Translations under genes and position numbers: made by a program
Shown: piece after piece, positions 59,264 through 64,000 of the stretch
How the letters are laid out: each line of letters opens with the position of its first letter
Numbering within the stretch: the stretch's first letter is position 1
The notes under the pieces: model-generated
The model's database searches: none
Told to the model about the DNA's origin: nothing
The model's input: only the letters and a program-made list of their open reading frames with translations
From: Williamsia soli
Lineage (GTDB): Bacteria; Actinomycetota; Actinomycetes; Mycobacteriales; Mycobacteriaceae
DNA length: 64,000 nucleotides
Direction: 5' to 3'
NCBI RefSeq assembly: GCF_017377795.1
Contig: NZ_JAFRDR010000002.1
Span: forward strand, 620,001 to 684,000

Positions 59264-60793
59264 TCAACTCAGCGAGGTGGTGATCACCGGCATGCGGGGA
59301 GGAACCCCCGAGCTGATGAGGTCTGTGACGAACTCCATATCGAGTTCGGTGTCGACCAGGTCGGCGATGAGATCGAGCTGCGCCATCCGGGCCTGCTCGA
59401 AGGAGACCTGCCCGACCTCGAAGCCGCCGCGCCCCACCCACCGGGCGACCTCACGCAGGTAGTCGCGGCGAAATCCGTCGTTCGCCAGCAGCCCGTGCCA
59501 GTGGGTCCCGGTGACCGCACCCGCAACACTTCCCTCGGGTCCGAGCTCGTCGTCGTGCAGCAGTGGTGCATCGTCGCCTCCGATCACGCGACCGTGATGG
59601 ATCTCGTACCCGCGCACCACATTTCCCGATGCGACCCCCGCCGATTGCCGAAGGACCTTGCGGGCGGCGAACTGCACTGTCACCGTGAGGATTCCCAGCC
59701 CTGACACCGTTCCCGTGCGCGCTTCCACATCATCGACGATGGTGGTACCGAGCATCTGGTAACCGCCGCAAATGCCCAGGATCGGCTGATTGCGTCGGGC
59801 CCGTTCGGTGAGCACCTCGTCGATACCGCGGCCACGCAGCCAGGCAAGATCGGAGATGGTCGCCTTGCTTCCTGGCACGACGACGAGATCGGCACCTGCG
59901 ACACTCGCCGGGTCGTCCACCCACCGCACGTCCACACCCGGCTCGCATGCCAGGGCCTCGACGTCGGTCGAGTTCGAGATCCTCGGCAACCGGATGGCGA
60001 CGACGGACAAACGGGCCGAACCGACCGCGGGCGCGGCCCGTCCCACCGGCATGCCGACCACGCTCGCCAGGGAATCCTCCGCGTCGAGCCACAACCCGTC
60101 GGCATACGGCACGACTCCGATCGTGGGGCGGCCCGTCAGGTCGAATAGTTGCTGTAATCCGGGTTCGAGGATCGATCGATCGCCGCGGAACTTGTTGATC
60201 ACGAAGCCGGCGATGCGGGCTTGGTCCGCCGGTGCCAGACAAGCCAGGGTTCCGAGCAGATGCGCGAGGACGCCACCCCGGTCGATGTCCCCGACCACGA
60301 TCACCGGCAGGTCGCCGAGCTCGGCCAAACCCATGTTCGCGATATCGCTGCGCCGCAGGTTGATCTCTGCGGGCGAACCGGCGCCCTCGCAGATCACCAC
60401 ATCAAAATCTGCACGCAGAGAAGCCAATTCGTCAGATACGACACCAGCAAGGGACGCCCTGCGCGCATGATAATCGGCCGCACCGACCGTGCCGTCGACC
60501 TGTCCGCGCACGACGACTTGCGACCGGCGGTCACTGCCGGGCTTGAGGAGCACCGGGTTGAACCGTACCGAAGGCGCCAGCCCAGATGCGGTGGCCTGCA
60601 TCGCCTGCGCGCGACCTATCTCGCCGCCGTCAAGGGTGACGACGGAGTTGTTGGACATGTTCTGCGCCTTGAACGGGGCCACCGAGACCCCGGTCCGATG
60701 CAGCGCTCGACACAGCCCCGCGACGATCAGACTCTTCCCCGCGTCAGAACTCGTGCCCGCAACGAGCAACGCACCCCGGGGCTGGGGAGCCAA
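59264..60793 (-). CDS. cobQ: Cobyric acid synthase
   Basis: Amidates the b, d, e and g carboxylates of adenosylcobyrinic acid a,c-diamide. The 509-aa protein has the ATPase domain ([30 protein letters not shown]) and a glutamine amidotransferase domain with nucleophile Cys in [10 protein letters not shown] and His in YEIHHGR. The frame starts with TTG 60793, overlapping nothing but adjoining the map stop (60795). It continues the cobalamin pathway of cobB and cobO, about 8 kb away. Confidence 0.95.
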   Translation of the reverse strand: MAPQPRGALLVAGTSSDAGKSLIVAGLCRALHRTGVSVAPFKAQNMSNNSVVTLDGGEIGRAQAMQATASGLAPSVRFNPVLLKPGSDRRSQVVVRGQVDGTVGAADYHARRASLAGVVSDELASLRADFDVVICEGAGSPAEINLRRSDIANMGLAELGDLPVIVVGDIDRGGVLAHLLGTLACLAPADQARIAGFVINKFRGDRSILEPGLQQLFDLTGRPTIGVVPYADGLWLDAEDSLASVVGMPVGRAAPAVGSARLSVVAIRLPRISNSTDVEALACEPGVDVRWVDDPASVAGADLVVVPGSKATISDLAWLRGRGIDEVLTERARRNQPILGICGGYQMLGTTIVDDVEARTGTVSGLGILTVTVQFAARKVLRQSAGVASGNVVRGYEIHHGRVIGGDDAPLLHDDELGPEGSVAGAVTGTHWHGLLANDGFRRDYLREVARWVGRGGFEVGQVSFEQARMAQLDLIADLVDTELDMEFVTDLISSGVPPRMPVITTSLS

Positions 60794-60794
60794 G

Positions 60795-61658
60795 TCAGGC
60801 GTCCGGCAAGGTGAGGATCTCGGCTCCGGACTCGGTGACCACGAGGGTGTGCTCGAACTGGGCGGTCCACTTGCGGTCGGCGGTCGCGACCGTCCAGCCG
60901 TCGTCCCAGATCTCGTATTCGAGGGCGCCCAGGTTGATCATCGGTTCGATGGTGAACACCATGCCGGGTTCGATCAGGGTGTCGATGTTCGGCTGGTCGT
61001 AATGCAGGATGACCAGGCCGTTATGGAAGGTCTCACCGATACCGTGGCCGGTGAAATCACGAACGACGTTGTAGCCGAAGCGGTTCGCGTACGACTCGAT
61101 GACGCGGCCGATCACGTTGAGTTCGCGGCCCGGGCGCACCGCCTTGATGGCACGGTTCGTCGCCTCTCGCGTGCGGTCGACGAGATCGATCACCTCAGGT
61201 GCGACCTCGCCTGCGAGAAACGTCGCGTTGGTGTCCCCATGCACGCCGTTGATGTAGGCCGTCACATCGATGTTGACGATGTCGCCGTCTTCGATCACTG
61301 TCGAATCCGGGATACCGTGGCAGATCACCTCGTTGAGAGAGGTGCAACACGACTTCGGAAATCCCTTGTAGCCCAGAGTCGACGGATACGCACCGTGATC
61401 GATCATGTACTCGTGCGCCACCCGGTCGAGGTGATCGGTGGTCACCCCCGGTGCGACAGCTTTACCGGCCTCGGCGAGAGCGTTGGCGGCGATCTTGCTC
61501 GCCAGTCTCATCTTCTCGATCGTCTCGGGGGTCTGTACCCAGGGCTCGTGACCTTCGGCGGCAGTGGACTTCCACACGTACTCGGGTCGCTCGATGGTGG
61601 TCGGCACCGGCAGTGTGGGCGAGATCTGGCCAGGGGCGAGTGGGGCACGAACAGGCAT
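60795..61658 (-). CDS. map: Methionine aminopeptidase, type I (MapB)
   Basis: Removes the initiator Met from nascent proteins. The 287-aa protein has the actinobacterial N-terminal extension (about 1-40, with the PxxP stretch [16 protein letters not shown]) like MapB (Rv2861c). Metal ligands are in [18 protein letters not shown] (two Asp), FTGHGIG (His), TIEPMI (Glu) and the later Glu in [14 protein letters not shown] 61658. It is divergent from hmuT across 117 nt. Confidence 0.95.
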   Translation of the reverse strand: MPVRAPLAPGQISPTLPVPTTIERPEYVWKSTAAEGHEPWVQTPETIEKMRLASKIAANALAEAGKAVAPGVTTDHLDRVAHEYMIDHGAYPSTLGYKGFPKSCCTSLNEVICHGIPDSTVIEDGDIVNIDVTAYINGVHGDTNATFLAGEVAPEVIDLVDRTREATNRAIKAVRPGRELNVIGRVIESYANRFGYNVVRDFTGHGIGETFHNGLVILHYDQPNIDTLIEPGMVFTIEPMINLGALEYEIWDDGWTVATADRKWTAQFEHTLVVTESGAEILTLPDA

Positions 61659-61736
61659 GTCTCCAGCTTATCTGTTCTTCGCGGGACCCAGCCCGCCCGT
61701 CTCACCCACACGATCAACCCCGGGGCGGGCGCCAAG

Positions 61737-61755
61737 TAAGGTAACACTCACAGCG
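61737..61755 (+). promoter_or_regulatory. Possible DtxR/IdeR iron box before hmuT
   Basis: TAAGGTAACACT at 61737-61748 matches the left half and centre of the DtxR/IdeR consensus TWAGGTWAGSCTWACCTWA (first 8 positions perfect, about 12 of 19 in all); the right half is weak. It is about 20 nt before the hmuT start, where an iron-dependent repressor would act. Haem-uptake genes are often iron-regulated. Weak evidence because the second half-site is poor. Confidence 0.4.
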
Positions 61756-61775
61756 CCGGCGGGATGGAGTGATGA

Positions 61776-62825
61776 ATGACCGACACCAGGTTGCCCGGTC
61801 GTGGGCAGACCCGGATCATCGCCGCGTTGCTCACCGCGTTCGCCCTCGTGATCGCGGGGTGCTCCACGGCCCCGATCACCGACACCGCAACGAGCCCTCC
61901 CGCCTCCGACGGCACCCTGCGAACCGGGCCGCAAACGGCTCGGCTCACCGGTTCCGCCGTCGACCCGGTGGCCCAGAACCCCATCCCCACGCTTCCGGCC
62001 ACCGCGGAGTCGATCGGTGGCGATGTCACGGTCACCGACATCGGGCGCATCATCGCCATCGACCGCTCGGGCACCCTCGCCAACATCGTGTATTCCCTGG
62101 GTCTCGGCGACAACGTGGTGGCCCGGGACCGCTCGACGGTCATCCCGGAGGCCGAAAACCTCCCGGTGATCACCGACAATGGGCACTCGGTCAACATCGA
62201 GGCCGTGCTCGCCGCCGATCCCAGCGTCGTCCTGATCGACGAGGCCACGAACCCGCCGGGGACGGTCGCCCAGCTGCGATCCGCCGGCCTGACCGTGGTC
62301 GTGTTCACGAAAGACCGCACGATCTCGGGTACCGGCCCACTCATCGAGGCGGTGGCGGGCGCACTGGGTGTACCGCGCGAGGGTGAAGTACTGGCGGCGC
62401 GGACCACCCAGCAGATCACCGCGGCCGAGAACCAGGTCCCGGCCGACGCCCGCGGGACCAAGATGGCATTCCTCTACCTACGCGGTCCCCGGCTGCAGTT
62501 GCTCGCCGGCCCGGGCTCCGGGGCCGACGAGTTGATAGCCGCCCTCGGTGGTGTCGACGCGGGCACCGCCGCCGGTCTCACTTCCGCGTTCACCACGGTG
62601 AACACCGAGGCGATGATCAATGCCAACCCGGCCGTGATCCTCGTGATGACCCAGGGCGCCGACTCCGTGGGCGGTCTCGAGCAGGTACTGAAACTACCCG
62701 GGCTCGCCCAGACCGACGCCGGCCGCAACAACCGGGTCGTCCAGATGGACCAGGCCGAGATCCTGACCTTCGGGCCCGACACCGGGCGGGTTCTGAACGC
62801 GTTGTCCGAAGCGATCTACGTGTGA
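61776..62825 (+). CDS. hmuT: Haem-binding lipoprotein of an ABC transporter (HmuT)
   Basis: Surface-anchored substrate-binding protein for haem uptake. The 349-aa protein has a lipoprotein signal, AALLTAFALVIAGC with Cys29, then a Ser/Thr/Pro-rich linker and the periplasmic binding fold (IGRIIAIDRSGTLANIVYSLGLGDNVVARD, VLAADPSVVLID). Start ATG 61776 follows GGATGGAG. Its stop overlaps the permease start (GTGA). The position before HmuU and HmuV supports haem rather than siderophore transport, though cobalamin/siderophore binding proteins are related. Confidence 0.86.
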   Translation: MTDTRLPGRGQTRIIAALLTAFALVIAGCSTAPITDTATSPPASDGTLRTGPQTARLTGSAVDPVAQNPIPTLPATAESIGGDVTVTDIGRIIAIDRSGTLANIVYSLGLGDNVVARDRSTVIPEAENLPVITDNGHSVNIEAVLAADPSVVLIDEATNPPGTVAQLRSAGLTVVVFTKDRTISGTGPLIEAVAGALGVPREGEVLAARTTQQITAAENQVPADARGTKMAFLYLRGPRLQLLAGPGSGADELIAALGGVDAGTAAGLTSAFTTVNTEAMINANPAVILVMTQGADSVGGLEQVLKLPGLAQTDAGRNNRVVQMDQAEILTFGPDTGRVLNALSEAIYV

Positions 62826-63907
62826 GTTCCGTGCGCGAAGCAGTCCGCAAGGGCGTCGCCGGCGAAAACCGGCGGACACTGCCACGCAACGTCGTCATCA
62901 TCGTCGTCATGCTCGTACTGCTGGTGGTGTTCGTCGGCTGGTCCGCTGCGGTGGGACAGGTCTACATCTCCCCCACCGAGGTCTTCGGGTCGGTGATGCA
63001 CCACCTCGGCCTCGACATCGGGCCCATGCCGAGCTCCCCCAACGGCGAGGAGACGCTGTGGACGGTCCGGTTCCCTCGCATTGTCATGGGGCTGATCGTC
63101 GGGGCCACCCTTGCTTGCGCCGGCTGCCTGCTTCAAGGTGTGCTGGCCAATCCCCTGGCGGAGCCCGGCGTCATCGGGGTGTCCGCCGGCGCGGCGGTGG
63201 GCGCCTGTATCGCGATCGTGTCCGGCGGGATCTGGGCGAGCGTCTGGGGCCTGGCCGGTGCGGCGTTCATCAGCGCGCTGATCACCGTCGCGCTCGTCTA
63301 CACCCTGTCCATGCGCGACGGGTCGTCGTCGCCGATCATGTTGATACTCATCGGTATAGCGGTCAACGCCTTCGCCTCGGGCATCATCGCATTCTTGACG
63401 TTCCTCGCTGACACCAACGACCGGGAACAGATCGTCTTCTGGCAGCTCGGATCACTCCAGGGCATCGGGTGGAAACCGGTCTGGGTGGTCCTGCCCCTGG
63501 CCGCCGGCGCCATCGGGATCAGCATGCTGCTGGTCCGCCGTCTGGACCTGCTGTCGCTCGGCGAAATTCAGGCCGCCGCTCTCGGCGTGCGCGTCGAGAG
63601 CGTCCGGCGGATCGTCATCCTGCTGGTCGCCGTGCTCACGGCGGCCGCGGTCGCGTTCACCGGCATCGTCATGTTCGTCGGCCTGGTGGTACCGCACCTG
63701 ATGCGACTGATCGTAGGGCCCAAACACGCGATCCTGTTGCCGGCCAGTGTCATCGGTGGAGCGATTGTGGTCTGTGCTGCCGATCTCGGCGCCAGGACCC
63801 TGATGGACAATGCCGATCTGCCGTTGGGGATGCTCACCTCGCTCATCGGCGGTCCGGTGTTCTTCTTGCTCCTGCGCCGGAGTAGGCACAGCGGGGTCGG
63901 CTGGTGA
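62822..63907 (+). CDS. hmuU: Haem ABC transporter permease (HmuU), FecCD family
   Basis: A 361-aa, about 10-helix BtuC/FecCD permease. The family blocks TVRFPRIVMGLIVGATLACAGCLLQGVLANPLAEPGVIGVSAGA (a run across about 78-120) and GAALGVRVESVRR/PHLMRLIVGPKHAILLP are clear. It starts with GTG 62822 overlapping the hmuT stop and overlaps hmuV by 4 nt. Confidence 0.9.
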   Translation: MSSVREAVRKGVAGENRRTLPRNVVIIVVMLVLLVVFVGWSAAVGQVYISPTEVFGSVMHHLGLDIGPMPSSPNGEETLWTVRFPRIVMGLIVGATLACAGCLLQGVLANPLAEPGVIGVSAGAAVGACIAIVSGGIWASVWGLAGAAFISALITVALVYTLSMRDGSSSPIMLILIGIAVNAFASGIIAFLTFLADTNDREQIVFWQLGSLQGIGWKPVWVVLPLAAGAIGISMLLVRRLDLLSLGEIQAAALGVRVESVRRIVILLVAVLTAAAVAFTGIVMFVGLVVPHLMRLIVGPKHAILLPASVIGGAIVVCAADLGARTLMDNADLPLGMLTSLIGGPVFFLLLRRSRHSGVGW

Positions 63908-64000
63908 CGGCGACGGAGCCCGCGCTGTCCGCGACCGGCGTACACGTGGCCATCGGTGGGCGCGACATCGTCACCGGCGTCGATCTCGTCGTCGGCAGCG
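63904..64000 (+). CDS. hmuV: Haem ABC transporter ATPase (HmuV), N terminus (cut by window edge)
   Basis: Only 32 codons are inside the window. They read from GTG 63904 as a typical ABC ATPase start (VTATEPALSATGVHVAIGGR, then DIVTGVDLVV), before the Walker A motif. The GTGA overlap with hmuU and the operon order support HmuV. The rest of the protein lies outside. Confidence 0.75.
   Translation, partial: MTATEPALSATGVHVAIGGRDIVTGVDLVVGS

Overview
The window is high-GC, densely packed chromosomal DNA of a mycolate-type actinomycete (order Mycobacteriales). Gene content and order follow the Mycobacterium tuberculosis Rv2752c-Rv2861c region closely: rnj-dapA-thyX, dfrA-thyA, dapB, aldR/ald, pepR-pnp-rpsO-ribF, a SirR/MntR regulator, truB-pptT-pptH, dinF-nrnA-rbfA-infB-ylxR-nusA-rimP, proS-efpA-cysG-cobB-cobO-chelatase-GNAT-mqo, mtr, cobQ and map. 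Mycothione reductase (mtr) confirms mycothiol chemistry. Inserted betaine-catabolism genes and the overall gene style suggest Gordonia or a close relative; the genus is an inference. No rRNA, tRNA, CRISPR array, prophage or insertion sequence was seen.

Region 1 (1-8.9 kb, all minus strand): RNase J (cut by the window edge), lysine biosynthesis (dapA, dapB), folate/thymidylate genes (thyX, dfrA, thyA, with a YcaQ/AlkZ-type glycosylase), a HelR-type RNA polymerase recycling ATPase preceded by a near-perfect rifamycin-associated element, a small flavoprotein and a small membrane protein.

Region 2 (8.9-19.7 kb): a catabolic island that reads as stepwise glycine betaine demethylation. A Rieske oxygenase with its own ferredoxin and reductase would make dimethylglycine, a fused FAD/GcvT enzyme would make sarcosine, and a monomeric sarcosine oxidase would make glycine. 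A permease and an IclR regulator complete the set. Both outward promoters carry the same pair of GTTGC-N7-GCAAC boxes spaced 19 bp apart. Next to the island lies the aldR-ald pair; Ald can also act on glycine/glyoxylate in related species.

Region 3 (19.7-31 kb): a cNMP/CBS/DUF294 regulator, the M16 peptidase-pnp-rpsO-ribF block with a strong rpsO terminator and hairpin repeats, a DtxR-type regulator, truB, and the opposing pair pptT (adds phosphopantetheine) and pptH (removes it).

Region 4 (30.6-46 kb): a DUF2235 hydrolase with a large LuxR-type ATPase regulator, the dinF-to-rimP translation operon (with a leftover second copy of the infB 3' end), a Tat-lipoprotein/ferritin-like pair, and proS behind a bidirectional terminator.

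Region 5 (46-64 kb): YaaA, an EfpA-type exporter, cobalamin/siroheme genes (cysG, cobB, cobO, a fused ChlI/ChlD-type chelatase, and cobQ further on), mqo, mtr, alpha/beta hydrolases, map, and the start of a haem-uptake operon hmuTUV with a possible DtxR/IdeR box; hmuV is cut by the right edge.
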